A stretch of 64,000 nt of DNA, from positions 677,940 through 741,939 of the forward strand of contig NZ_JAVRIA010000001.1 of assembly GCF_031846265.1 (NCBI RefSeq). Reading direction: 5' to 3'. This document shows, one piece after another, positions 40,641 to 49,940 of the stretch (positions within the stretch are counted from its first letter, which is position 1; each line of letters opens with the position of its first letter). The notes beneath the pieces were generated by a model that worked only from the letters and a program-made list of their open reading frames with translations, did not search any database and was not told where the DNA came from. The stretch comes from Microcosmobacter mediterraneus (GTDB lineage: Bacteria > Bacteroidota > Bacteroidia > Flavobacteriales > Flavobacteriaceae). The position numbers were made by a program, and so were the translations under genes.

Positions 40641-41960
40641 TTATTGCTCGTCTTCCGCACGTTTTAAAATAGCTTCAGGAAGCGATTTTTTGGCTTTAGC
40701 TCCCATTTTCTTGAGTTTTTCAACACTAGTGATAAGATTACCACGACCTTCAACTAATTTATTCATAGCAGAAGAATAGTCATTTTTGGCAGCATCAATC
40801 TTTTTACCAACTCCTGTTAAATCGGTTACTAAGCCTTCAAATTTATCATACAAAGCACCAGCTTGTCTAGAAATTTCAATAGCATTACGTTGTTGCTTTT
40901 CGTTATTCCACATCGTATCAATCGTTCTTAATGTAGCCAGAAGCGTGGAAGGTGTAACGATAACGATATTTTTTTCAAAAGCTTTATTATAAAGAGTATT
41001 GTCTTCGTTTATAGCAATAGCAAAAGCAGGTTCAATAGGAATAAACATTAAAACAAAATCTGGTGATTCTATATCGTAGAGATCTTCGTACTTTTTTTCT
41101 GAGAGTTGCTCAATATGTTTTTTTATAGAGCTTAAATGTGCTTTTAAGTACAATTCTTTTTCACTATCCTCTGCATTGACATAACGATTATAGTCTGTAA
41201 TAGATACTTTAGAATCTATGATCATTTTCTTATTATCTGGTAGATGGATCACCACATCTGGCATTACTCTAGAGTTGTCTTCTAACTTAAAGCTTTGCTG
41301 CACAAAATACTCTCTATCTTTCTCTAAACCAGATTTTTCTAAGACGCGTTCTAAAACTAATTCACCCCAATTTCCTTGTGTTTTGCTGTCGCCTTTTAAG
41401 GCCTTTGTAAGATTGGTTGCCTCTTTGGTCATTTGCAAATTAAGATCTTTTAAACCCAATAACTGCTCTTTGAGAGCGGAATGCATACTGATACTTTCTT
41501 TTTGAGAATCTTCAACCTTTTTCTCAAAAGTCTTTATCTTTTCTTCAAGTGGATTTAAGATATTTTTTATATTCTCTTTATTCTGAATGGTAAACTTCTC
41601 TGATTTCTCTTCTAAAATTTTATTGGCTAATAATTCAAAATCTTTTCGGAGTTGTTGTTGTCGCTCTTCTAATTCTTGATCTCGTTTTAAATTAAGCTGC
41701 TGTAAATTATCAAATTCAGTAGACTTTCGAGTTAATTCAGTATTTAAAAATTCTTTTTCACGACGTATGTCTTCTCTATCGTGCTCTAACTTTGAAAGGT
41801 TAGCTTTTAAATCATCTATAGTTTTACTTAACTGACTTTGTCGCTCCTGTAGCGAACTTTGTTCGCCTTTACTTTTTAGTTTGGTGATTACCATTCCAAT
41901 ATATGCACCAATTGCTGCAGACACTAAAATAGCAAGGATAAGAATAAGGTTATCGTTCAT
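40641..41960 (-). CDS. rmuC: RmuC-family DNA recombination protein
   Basis: 439 residues. One N-terminal membrane helix (ILILAILVSAAIGAYIGMVI), a long coiled coil (about 35-190) and the RmuC domain (about 195-400) with TQGNWGELVLERVLEKSGL, MPDVVIHLPDNKKMIIDSKVS and IVTPSTLLATLRTI. RmuC limits DNA rearrangement at inverted repeats and belongs to the restriction-endonuclease-like superfamily. Normal size. The satD operators lie directly after its stop. Confidence 0.93.
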   Translation of the reverse strand: MNDNLILILAILVSAAIGAYIGMVITKLKSKGEQSSLQERQSQLSKTIDDLKANLSKLEHDREDIRREKEFLNTELTRKSTEFDNLQQLNLKRDQELEERQQQLRKDFELLANKILEEKSEKFTIQNKENIKNILNPLEEKIKTFEKKVEDSQKESISMHSALKEQLLGLKDLNLQMTKEATNLTKALKGDSKTQGNWGELVLERVLEKSGLEKDREYFVQQSFKLEDNSRVMPDVVIHLPDNKKMIIDSKVSITDYNRYVNAEDSEKELYLKAHLSSIKKHIEQLSEKKYEDLYDIESPDFVLMFIPIEPAFAIAINEDNTLYNKAFEKNIVIVTPSTLLATLRTIDTMWNNEKQQRNAIEISRQAGALYDKFEGLVTDLTGVGKKIDAAKNDYSSAMNKLVEGRGNLITSVEKLKKMGAKAKKSLPEAILKRAEDEQ

Positions 41961-42047
41961 ATAAAAAGTAAAAGATGCTTATATAGTCTTAGTAATACAG
42001 CACCTTCAAAGATAATTAATTTGTATTGTTGTGAAAGAGAATTTAAC

Positions 42048-42842
42048 CTATTTCTTAACTCTAAAACTTCCAGTAGAATTATCAAAACCTATCAGATCTT
42101 TCGGGAAAAGTGTTTCAAAAACACCTTGTTCTATTAGCTTGCCTGGTGATTGAGATACAACATCTTTTTCTCTCATAACAATCATGGAGTCACATAATTG
42201 TATGGCTAAATCTATTTCGTGAGACGAGAACAGAATAGTTTTGTTAGTTTCTTTAACTAGTTTTTGTAGTAATTTAAGTATATATGCCTTATGATACATA
42301 TCTAAATGCGTTGTTGGCTCATCTAAAATGATTAAATCTGTATTTTGAGCTAAAGCTCGAGCTATCATAACTTTTTGTAATTGACCATCACTGAGTTCGT
42401 AGCATTTTTTATCTTTAAGTTCTTCAGTGTTAGTTTTTATTAATGCTTCAGTAATACTATATATATCGTCTTCGGTTAACTGACCAACCCAATTGGTATA
42501 TGGCTGTCTCCCTAAAGCAACGAGTTCAAAAACCGATAAATTTTTGGAAGCAACAGATTCGGTAAGTACTAAACTTAAGCTTTTTGCTAATTCTATGTTA
42601 GTAAAGTTTTTAATGCTTTTGGAGTTTATAAAAATATCACCATCTAAAGGTGGTTGAACTTTTGTTAAGGTTCTTAATAAAGTCGACTTACCAATACCAT
42701 TAGCTCCAACAAGACCTACCAAAGTACCTTTTTGTAGTTCTATATTGATATTAGAAGCAATTACTGAACTTTGTTTTTTCGAGTAGTATCCAATCGATAA
42801 ATGTTCAGTTTTTAACACAATATGTTTAATATTTTCAATCAC
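42048..42842 (-). CDS. btuD: Cobalamin ABC transporter ATP-binding protein (BtuD-like)
   Basis: 264 residues of the iron-siderophore/B12 ABC class. Walker A GANGIGKSTLL, signature LSDGQLQKVMIARALA, Walker B LIILDEPTTHLD and the His switch LFSSHEID are intact. The start is GTG at 42842, sharing a base with the stop of the permease gene. Drives B12 import from the binding protein through the permease. Substrate assigned from the riboswitch and receptor next door. Confidence 0.85.
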   Translation of the reverse strand: MIENIKHIVLKTEHLSIGYYSKKQSSVIASNINIELQKGTLVGLVGANGIGKSTLLRTLTKVQPPLDGDIFINSKSIKNFTNIELAKSLSLVLTESVASKNLSVFELVALGRQPYTNWVGQLTEDDIYSITEALIKTNTEELKDKKCYELSDGQLQKVMIARALAQNTDLIILDEPTTHLDMYHKAYILKLLQKLVKETNKTILFSSHEIDLAIQLCDSMIVMREKDVVSQSPGKLIEQGVFETLFPKDLIGFDNSTGSFRVKK

Positions 42843-43873
42843 TAAAAATTAAGCTTACGTTGTTTTACTAATAACCAAATAACTACTGGAGCACCAATAA
42901 GAGATGTAATAGCATTAATTGGCAATGTATAATCTGATGAAGGTAATTGTGCAACACCATCACAGATGAGCATTATTATAGCACCTGACAAAAGCACAGC
43001 TGGTAAAAGTATACTGTGGTTTGTGGTGTTAAAAATCTGTCTCGTTATATGCGGAACAGCTAAACCTATAAAAGCAATTGGTCCAGCGAAAGCGGTTATT
43101 GTACCTGCTAAAAGACTCGTTGCGATAATAATAATAAATCTGCTTTGCTTAATGTTTAGTCCTAAACTCTTAGCATAATTCTCACCGAGTAATAAGGTGT
43201 TTAATGCTTTTATTGAACGTATACTTAGCAGTAATCCTAAAAAATAAATTGAGGCGAAAATCAACAATTCAGACCAGGATAAGTTACCAAGGCTTCCAAA
43301 TCCCCAAAAAATATACTGTTGTAATTGTTCTGCTGAGCTGAAATAGGAGAGCACGCTTACTATAGCAGCTGTTATACTTCCAAACATGAGTCCTATGATG
43401 AGTATAGCCATTGTATCTCTTACTCTAGAAGATACTAGCATTACTGCTAATAACACCAAGAAACTGCCTAAACTCGCTGCTATGATAATACTCCATTTTG
43501 AAATGAGTACCATAGAAAACCAACCACCAAAAACACCAGCTCCTAAAATTACAATAGCAACACCCAAACTTGCTCCAGAACTAATACCTAACACAAAAGG
43601 TCCTGCTAATGGATTTCTAAATAGTGTTTGCATTAATAATCCAGAAATACCAAGACCTGAGCCTACTAAGATGGCAGTAAAAGCCTTAGGTAATCTATAA
43701 TTCTGAACAATAAATTCCTTATTTGTGTAGTCAGATGATTTCACTAAAAAACTATCTATGATTTCTGTAAAAGATATAGATACAGAACCTAGACTTATGT
43801 TTCCTATAAAGCATAATACTAATAGTATAACTAAAAGAATGAAACTGTTTTTATTTGATTTTAATAATGGCAA
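42842..43873 (-). CDS. btuC: Cobalamin ABC transporter permease (BtuC-like)
   Basis: 343 residues, about ten membrane helices of the FecCD/BtuC family. Motifs RLPKAFTAILVGSGLGISGLLMQTLFRNPLAGPFVLGISSGASLG, GPIAFIGLAVPHITRQIF (the ABC-interaction loop) and GVAQLPSSDYTLPINAITSLIGAPVVIWLLV. The start codon is TTG at 43873 directly after the btuF stop (TAG-TTG), with no ATG nearby. Second gene of the B12 uptake operon. Confidence 0.85.
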   Translation of the reverse strand: MPLLKSNKNSFILLVILLVLCFIGNISLGSVSISFTEIIDSFLVKSSDYTNKEFIVQNYRLPKAFTAILVGSGLGISGLLMQTLFRNPLAGPFVLGISSGASLGVAIVILGAGVFGGWFSMVLISKWSIIIAASLGSFLVLLAVMLVSSRVRDTMAILIIGLMFGSITAAIVSVLSYFSSAEQLQQYIFWGFGSLGNLSWSELLIFASIYFLGLLLSIRSIKALNTLLLGENYAKSLGLNIKQSRFIIIIATSLLAGTITAFAGPIAFIGLAVPHITRQIFNTTNHSILLPAVLLSGAIIMLICDGVAQLPSSDYTLPINAITSLIGAPVVIWLLVKQRKLNF

Positions 43874-45007
43874 CTATTGTAGAGGTTTAAAAAACACTGT
43901 TGTATAATCTGGTAGTAGTTTTGGATGACAGACTTTAATAATATCTTTTAGCACCAAATCTGGTCTAGCTGTACCTAATTCATAATATAAAACACCACCA
44001 TTTTTCCCTTTAGTATTTGAGAAAGAATAGATTTGTTTTGTTTTAAAAGCATCAAATTGAGTATATAATTCACTTGCTTTTTCTAAGTCTTCATAAGATG
44101 TATAATACGAAGGACTCAACCAAATATCAGCAGACTTTGCTTTATTAAAAACGGTTTCAAAACTTAATGCTAAACTGCCTTTATCATAAGTATTTTCCCA
44201 TAAATAATTAACATTAGCATCTTTTAAAAATTGTGCTTCAGGACTTGAGCCATTAGGTAAGTACCAAACGTCTTTATACATAGCTCCACTAAGAATAGTT
44301 GGTTTTCTTTTTGTGTCTTTAGTTAGTAACTGTGCTTTTCTATAATTAGTTTCAATAGTTTTAAATATGGAATCTGCTTTTTGTTCTTTATTAAATAAAA
44401 CACCAAAAAATTTAATCCATTCTGCTTTAGCTAAAGGCGTTTTTTCAACCCAATCACCATTATATAAAACAGGAATATTAGCTTTAGATATGGTTTCAAA
44501 AGTTTTATTTACACCATCTACACCAAAACCTACAACTAAATCTGGTTGTAAGTCCAATATTACTTCAGTATTAATACCTTCATTTTTACCAAGCTCTCTC
44601 ACAAGTCCATTATCTATTCTAGTTCTCGTCTTTTTGGATGAGATATAATCACAACCCGGAAAACCAACTAGTGCATTTTCAATACCTAGCAATTCTAAAG
44701 CTGGAATATGAGTAGTTGATGTAACTACAATGCTTTTAATCTTATGATCTATTATAGATTCAAATGCTTCAGATTTATAATCAACAAAAGAATTTTTATT
44801 TGTAATTGCATATTTATAAACTTTTTGAGATTTTGGCCATGGGCTTTTGATGGTTAATACTTTGTAGTCTCCGAAGTACTTAACACTAAAACCTTCTGCA
44901 TACTTTATATGCATCGATTCACCTTCCATCTTATCTAGTATTAGATTTGAAGTTTCAGATTTACAGCTTAAAAGAAGTATAAGAGATAAAAAAAATATCT
45001 TTTTCAA
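43874..45007 (-). CDS. btuF: Periplasmic cobalamin-binding lipoprotein (BtuF-like)
   Basis: 377 residues, lipobox LILLLSC. A helical-backbone binding protein of the FepB/BtuF fold: VVTSTTHIPALELLGIENALVGFPGCDY, ILDLQPDLVVGFGVDG and ADIWLSPSYYTSYEDL, with a C-terminal VLYYELGTARPDLVLKDIIKVCHP. The start is TTG at 45007, since the frame closes at a stop 13 bp upstream and no ATG lies in it. Divergent from the riboswitch-controlled receptor, so B12 is the likely ligand. This family also binds siderophores, so the substrate is inferred. Confidence 0.8.
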   Translation of the reverse strand: MKKIFFLSLILLLSCKSETSNLILDKMEGESMHIKYAEGFSVKYFGDYKVLTIKSPWPKSQKVYKYAITNKNSFVDYKSEAFESIIDHKIKSIVVTSTTHIPALELLGIENALVGFPGCDYISSKKTRTRIDNGLVRELGKNEGINTEVILDLQPDLVVGFGVDGVNKTFETISKANIPVLYNGDWVEKTPLAKAEWIKFFGVLFNKEQKADSIFKTIETNYRKAQLLTKDTKRKPTILSGAMYKDVWYLPNGSSPEAQFLKDANVNYLWENTYDKGSLALSFETVFNKAKSADIWLSPSYYTSYEDLEKASELYTQFDAFKTKQIYSFSNTKGKNGGVLYYELGTARPDLVLKDIIKVCHPKLLPDYTTVFFKPLQ

Positions 45008-45058
45008 AATATGAGGATTTCAAGATCAAAAATAAGATTAAAAGCTTAATTTCGCTCA

Positions 45059-45238
45059 GAATTTTGGTTTCATTCGTTGTTTTGAATGAATTAAAAGGGA
45101 ATCTGGTGTAAGTCCAGAGCTGTTCCCGCAACTGTAAGCTAAGTCTATCAAGATGCTTACTACTAACTTCAAAACCACTGATTCTATAGAATTGGGAAGG
45201 TAAGTAGTAAGACGCAAGTCAGGAGACCTGCCAAATTC
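45059..45238 (+). ncRNA. Cobalamin riboswitch
   Basis: P1 pairs GAATTTTGG (45059-45067) with CCAAATTC (45231-45238). Between them are the conserved AAAAGGGAATCTGGTGTAAG block, GCTGTTCCCGCAACTGTAAG, and the B12 box AGTCAGGAGACCTGCC (45217-45232). Downstream, AAACTTT/AAAGTTT (45252-45272) and GTAAGA/TCTTAC (45275-45289) can form two hairpins with no U tract before the btuB ATG, hinting at translational rather than termination control. It would switch off the receptor when B12 is plentiful. Confidence 0.93.
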
Positions 45239-45313
45239 AAACATAAAAGTCAAACTTTCGGGATAAAAGTTTACGTAAGATAGTCTTACTATTCTCGATT
45301 AATTCGTATTACA

Positions 45314-47245
45314 ATGCACAACAGAACAAGAGTTCTTATTGCAATATTTTCTATTGCAACCACTTTAGGATTCGCACAAACCAAACCTAACGATTCCTTA
45401 AACATCCAACAACTAGATGAAGTCGTAGTAACAGATTCTAAATTTAAACTCAAACGTGAAAATTCTGGTAAAGTTATCACCAAGATTTCTCAAAAAGATA
45501 TGCTACAACGCAAAGGTCAGTCTATTGCAGAGATTATTGCTACTACTGCTGGAATTGAAATTAATGGTGCAAGAAGTAATGCAGGGCAAAACTTAAGCTA
45601 TTTAGTTAGAGGAGGACGTAATAGGCAGGTGGTTATTCTTATTGATGGTGTGCAAGTTACTGATCCATCTCAAATTGCTAATGATTATGATTTGCGTTTA
45701 TTAAATTCTGACCAGGTAGAATCTATTGAAATTTTAAAAGGAGCATCTAGTACACTTTATGGATCTGGTGCTGCTACTGCAATTATTAATATTAAACTAA
45801 AAGAAGCTGCTAAAGATAAAGTGGCAATTTCTGTAAACAGTGCATTAGGAACCAACCAAGCAGAGAATGAATCAGATTATCGCTTAGAGGATTTTAGAAA
45901 CTCTGTTGCCATTTCTGGCACAGTAGATAAGTTTAGTTTTCGTGCAAATTTTGGACAGCAGTTCACAGATGGTTTATCAGCTATTTCTAGTGGTATCGAG
46001 TCTGACGCCTTTAATTCGGTTAATGGTAAGTTACAATTGGGATATCAATTCTGTGATAATTTTAAACTAGGTGTTTATGCTAGCTTTGATAATTTTGATG
46101 CTGATTTTGATGATAGTTTTGGTATGGCTGATGCAGATAATGTATCTGAAACTGACCAATATAGAATTGGTTTAAATTCTGAATTTAAGTATACTGGAGG
46201 AAGTATTGTACTTAATGCAGCTTACAATGATGTTGAACGTAAGATATCATCAAGCTTCCCTTCTCGATTTAATGCACAGAGTTTCATTATTGATGCTTAT
46301 AATAAGTATAATTTCGATAATAAATTTTATACTATAGTTGGTGTTAATGCTCAAAACAATAGGATGGAAAGTTTCTCTATTCAATTTGGCTCTAACAATT
46401 TTTCTCAAGATATTAATCCAGATGATGCTAATTTTACCATCATAGATCCTTATGCCAATGTGGTATATACTTCGGATTTTGGGTTATCTGTAAACGCTGG
46501 TGTTAGGCTTAATAATCATAGTGAATATGGATCACATTTTGTTTATAGTTTAAATCCTTCCTATAAGAAGGACTTTGATTTTGGATACCTCAAAGGATTG
46601 GCAAGCTATAGCACTGCCTTTATAACACCATCTTTATTTCAATTATTTGAGCCATCATTTGGAAATGCAGATTTAGAGCCAGAAGAAAACGCTACTATAG
46701 AACTAGGAGCAGAAATTGGAATTAACAATAAAGGAATATTTAGTTTAGTATATTTTAATAGAGATGAAGAAAACTTTGTAGATTTTGTTGATACTGGAAA
46801 TTTTGTATTCCAATATCAAAATAGCCAAAAATCTTTTACAGCGAATGGTTTTGAATTCACTGGACAATATAAATTTAGTAAGTCGTTTACAGTAAATGCA
46901 AATGCTACTTACACTAAAGTTGAAGATAATTTAAATTTAAGGATACCTGAATTAAAGGTAAATACAAGACTAGATTACCAATTATGTGATGCTACTTTAC
47001 TTAGTTTATCATATCAGTTTAATGATGAACGAAACGACTCATTTTTTAATAACAGCACTTTTATGAGTGAAACACTAGTTCTAGAATCTTTCAATATACT
47101 AGACCTTTATATTAGTCATAAACTATGTAATAATATGACCCTTTTTGCTAATATTTCAAATTTGCTTAATGAGGATTACCAGGAATTATTTGGGTTTACA
47201 ACACGTGGACGAAACGTAACTTTAGGTTTTAATTTAAATCTATAA
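45314..47245 (+). CDS. btuB: TonB-dependent cobalamin receptor (BtuB-like)
   Basis: 643 residues. Signal peptide MHNRTRVLIAIFSIATTLGFAQ, TonB-box-like LDEVVVTDSK, plug domain (about 50-170; DMLQRKGQSIAEIIATTAGIEI, RGGRNRQVVILIDGVQVTDP, ILKGASSTLYGSGAATAIINI) and a 22-strand barrel ending in LNEDYQELFGFTTRGRNVTLGFNLNL. It takes up B12 through the outer membrane with TonB energy. The riboswitch sits in its leader, 75 bp upstream. A terminator follows. Confidence 0.92.
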   Translation: MHNRTRVLIAIFSIATTLGFAQTKPNDSLNIQQLDEVVVTDSKFKLKRENSGKVITKISQKDMLQRKGQSIAEIIATTAGIEINGARSNAGQNLSYLVRGGRNRQVVILIDGVQVTDPSQIANDYDLRLLNSDQVESIEILKGASSTLYGSGAATAIINIKLKEAAKDKVAISVNSALGTNQAENESDYRLEDFRNSVAISGTVDKFSFRANFGQQFTDGLSAISSGIESDAFNSVNGKLQLGYQFCDNFKLGVYASFDNFDADFDDSFGMADADNVSETDQYRIGLNSEFKYTGGSIVLNAAYNDVERKISSSFPSRFNAQSFIIDAYNKYNFDNKFYTIVGVNAQNNRMESFSIQFGSNNFSQDINPDDANFTIIDPYANVVYTSDFGLSVNAGVRLNNHSEYGSHFVYSLNPSYKKDFDFGYLKGLASYSTAFITPSLFQLFEPSFGNADLEPEENATIELGAEIGINNKGIFSLVYFNRDEENFVDFVDTGNFVFQYQNSQKSFTANGFEFTGQYKFSKSFTVNANATYTKVEDNLNLRIPELKVNTRLDYQLCDATLLSLSYQFNDERNDSFFNNSTFMSETLVLESFNILDLYISHKLCNNMTLFANISNLLNEDYQELFGFTTRGRNVTLGFNLNL

Positions 47246-47259
47246 ACTTTTGTAGTATG

Positions 47260-47288
47260 AAAAAGCCGCTTAATAAGCGGCTTTTTTT
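47260..47288. terminator. Terminator between btuB and the S41 peptidase
   Basis: AAAAAGCCGCTT and AAGCGGCTTTTT form a perfect 12-bp stem with loop AAT, plus a T run. Serves both convergent genes. Confidence 0.88.
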
Positions 47289-48711
47289 ATTTGTTCAATT
47301 GTACTGTCGACTGTTCAATAAAGAGTTCTTTTTCAAAAGGCTGTTGTCCTAATATAGTTTTAACGTATTCAAAATCAATATTAGAATTTCCGATTCTACC
47401 TAAGCCTTGAATATCTGCAATAGCTGCAGCTAATAGAGGTTCATTTACATCACCAAAGGTTCCAAGACTGTATACGCTCTCACTTAATGGTATATTAGGT
47501 GTAATACCTGAATTAGGTACAGCATCATCGTTTACATTTATAGAGTTTGCTACTAAAGGCTGCATAGCATAAGTATGATTAGGATTTACGTTAGTAGTAT
47601 TGGTAAACTCAGGTGAATCGTAAATAGTAATCGAAGCTTGAGTTTTTCCTGCTGTATTAGTTCCTATTTGAACAACTTCTATATATGGTCTTAAACTATT
47701 TATTATTAATTCACTTGCTGAAGCTGTTTGCTCAGTGGTTAATACATAAACTTTATCTAGAGCTATGCTATTAAAATCATTAACAAATGGAAAGGTTGCA
47801 TTATTATTTTGAAGCGTTTCGTTATAAACTAATTTTGAAAATGTATCACCAGTAAACTGTCCAGTAATCATACTCCCTAAAGCTTGAGCTACATCTACAC
47901 GACCACCACCATTATAGCGTAAATCTAATACTAGATGTTGCACATTATTAGCTGCGAAATCTCCAAAGGCTGAATTAAGCTCATCAACAAAATCAGCTCT
48001 AAAACCTCTGTATAATAAATACCCAACATTTTCGCCATCTACATCTATTATTGAACTAGTATTCACAGGGTTTTCTGTAAATAAAGATTTAGTAATTGCA
48101 ACAGTATTTCCATTAGATTCAAAGTCATCGTCTGAAATTTCTGGTGTACCATTATCCAAATAGTCTGCATAGTGTAAGGTGAAAGAATCTGACGCTAATA
48201 AAGTATTAACATTATCTGCTGTTAATGAAATACCATCAATTTGATTAAAAAAATCTCCGCGTTGTATTCCAGAAGTTTCGGCAGGACTATTTTTTGCGAC
48301 TAAATAAGTTACTAAAATAAACTCTGAGGGATTAGAAGGATTTTCAAATCCGAAGAATCGTATTCCACTTGAAAGTGATGTGCCAGTTAAGGCTTGCTGT
48401 AATGCTATATAATCAGAGGTAATGAGACTAAATCTATCTATAATATTTGGTTGAAATAATAGACTTTCAAATAAACTTTCGGGCGAATCAAAACTTTGCA
48501 AGTATTCTGTATAGGCCTGATCAGATCCAAATCTATCATCTGCTAAATCTGAAATTTCTTCTTTATATAAATAAAAAATATTCATGCCTTTCCAAACAAA
48601 ATCTTGGACTTCTAAATTAGAAAATTGAATATTATCATCTTGATCTTCAAAACAAGAATTTAGAATTAAAGCACAGGAGAATAGTAGGAGAAGAGATTTG
48701 TAATGTTTCAT
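47287..48711 (-). CDS. S41-family peptidase lipoprotein
   Basis: 474 residues from ATG 48711, which begins a lipoprotein signal (lipobox ILNSC). A PDZ-like domain follows (about 90-200, AKNSPAETSGIQRGDFFNQIDGISL). The S41 core (about 210-420) has FRADFVDELNSAFGDF, LRYNGGGRVDVAQALGSM, the nucleophile Ser in EQTASASELIINSL and the Lys in GTNTAGKTQASI. Tail-specific/C-terminal processing peptidase family. Probably a periplasmic or surface protease. Divergent from the sigma operon. Confidence 0.87.
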   Translation of the reverse strand: MKHYKSLLLLFSCALILNSCFEDQDDNIQFSNLEVQDFVWKGMNIFYLYKEEISDLADDRFGSDQAYTEYLQSFDSPESLFESLLFQPNIIDRFSLITSDYIALQQALTGTSLSSGIRFFGFENPSNPSEFILVTYLVAKNSPAETSGIQRGDFFNQIDGISLTADNVNTLLASDSFTLHYADYLDNGTPEISDDDFESNGNTVAITKSLFTENPVNTSSIIDVDGENVGYLLYRGFRADFVDELNSAFGDFAANNVQHLVLDLRYNGGGRVDVAQALGSMITGQFTGDTFSKLVYNETLQNNNATFPFVNDFNSIALDKVYVLTTEQTASASELIINSLRPYIEVVQIGTNTAGKTQASITIYDSPEFTNTTNVNPNHTYAMQPLVANSINVNDDAVPNSGITPNIPLSESVYSLGTFGDVNEPLLAAAIADIQGLGRIGNSNIDFEYVKTILGQQPFEKELFIEQSTVQLNK

Positions 48712-48767
48712 TTTCTTTTGTTTTAGCAATTAACCGTGTTATCAGTCTTATAAACCCTAAATTTACT

Positions 48768-48811
48768 TACAATATTGTAGTAATAAAAAAAAAGTTACAA
48801 TTGTATGTAAC
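48768..48811. promoter_or_regulatory. Two palindromes between the S41 gene and the ECF sigma gene
   Basis: TACAATATTGTA (48768-48779), a perfect 12-bp palindrome, and GTTACA-N6-TGTAAC (48794-48811). Both share the TTACAA/TTGTAA theme. They could be operator sites for either divergent gene. Confidence 0.35.
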
Positions 48812-48837
48812 AAAAGTTTTACTATCTCGTCGTAATT

Positions 48838-49386
48838 ATGAAAAGGGATAAAAACCGATTCAACCAATCAAACAAAATGACACAGACTGATTTTATACAG
48901 TTAGTAATGCCTTTTAAGGATAAAGTATTCAGACTTGCTAAACGTTTGTTAGTCTCTAGAGAAGAAGCAGAAGATGCTACACAAGAAATTTTACTTAAAC
49001 TCTGGAAAAACAAACACAAGATTGAAGAGTATAAAAATGTAGAGGCATTTTCTATGACAATGACTAAAAACTTTTGTCTGGATAGATTAAAATCTAAACA
49101 GGCACAAAATTTAAAAATTGTTCATAGTAATTATCAAGATAATAATGTGTCATTACAAAAACAGGTAGAAGCTAATGATAGCGTAGATTGGGTTTCTAGA
49201 ATTATCGAAGATCTACCTGAACAACAAAAAATTATTGTTCAGTTAAGAGATATAGAACAGTATGATTTTGAAGAAATTGCAGAGATGTTAGATATGAATC
49301 CGACTGCCATTAGAGTGGCACTCTCTAGAGCAAGAAAAACAATAAGAGAAAAATTAACTAGTACACATAGTTATGGTATTAAATAA
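48838..49386 (+). CDS. ECF RNA polymerase sigma factor (second copy type)
   Basis: 182 residues from ATG 48838; ATG 48877 is an alternative shorter start. Sigma2 (VMPFKDKVFRLAKRLLVSREEAEDATQEILLKLWKN) and sigma4 (IIEDLPEQQKIIVQLRDIEQYDFEEIAEMLDMNPTAIRVALSRARKTIREKL) are clear. Heads a four-gene operon with a 14-bp overlap to the anti-sigma-like gene. Differs from the 24064 sigma in its output genes. Confidence 0.92.
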   Translation: MKRDKNRFNQSNKMTQTDFIQLVMPFKDKVFRLAKRLLVSREEAEDATQEILLKLWKNKHKIEEYKNVEAFSMTMTKNFCLDRLKSKQAQNLKIVHSNYQDNNVSLQKQVEANDSVDWVSRIIEDLPEQQKIIVQLRDIEQYDFEEIAEMLDMNPTAIRVALSRARKTIREKLTSTHSYGIK

Positions 49387-49924
49387 TATAGAACAATTAC
49401 TAGAAAAGTACGATAATGCAGAAACTTCCTTAAAAGAAGAACAGATGCTTGGTGAATATTTTGCACAAGATAATGTCCCAGCACACCTAGAATCTTATAA
49501 GGTTATGTTTCAGTACTTTAAAAATACTAAACAAGAGCATTACACTAAAGACGTTCCATTAAAACCTAAGAACACAAAAACTTTGTATCAATGGATTTCT
49601 GTTGCAGCTGTAGCAATTGTTATGTTAGGAATTTTTATTCCTAGAATAGACTCATTTTTTGGAGGATCATATGTTATGAGTCCAGAAGAAAAAGAAGTGT
49701 ATTTAAAAACCAAAGACGCATTAGCTATGTTGTCTTCTAATTTCAATGATGGTGCTTCCAATATTGGCTTACTCAATGTTGCATCCTCTAACTTACAAGA
49801 AGGCTTTAATAGCATTAATGCATTAAACGTAGCATCTTCGAATTTTGAAAAAGGTGCACAACATATTAATTATGTTGGTGAATTCTCAAAACAAACAAGC
49901 AAATTATTAAAAACAAGTAATTAA
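49373..49924 (+). CDS. Anti-sigma-factor-like membrane protein
   Basis: 183 residues. The N-terminal part (1-62, IEQLLEKYDNAETSLKEEQMLGEYF) resembles the anti-sigma regions of flavobacterial ECF partners. One membrane helix, WISVAAVAIVMLGIFIPRI (about 71-89), is followed by a Ser/Asn-rich periplasmic part with two similar blocks (LLNVASSNLQEGFNSI and ALNVASSNFEKGAQHI). Overlaps the sigma gene by 14 bp, which argues for coupled synthesis. Role inferred. Confidence 0.7.
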   Translation: MVLNNIEQLLEKYDNAETSLKEEQMLGEYFAQDNVPAHLESYKVMFQYFKNTKQEHYTKDVPLKPKNTKTLYQWISVAAVAIVMLGIFIPRIDSFFGGSYVMSPEEKEVYLKTKDALAMLSSNFNDGASNIGLLNVASSNLQEGFNSINALNVASSNFEKGAQHINYVGEFSKQTSKLLKTSN

Positions 49925-49940
49925 TTAAATTAAAGAAATC

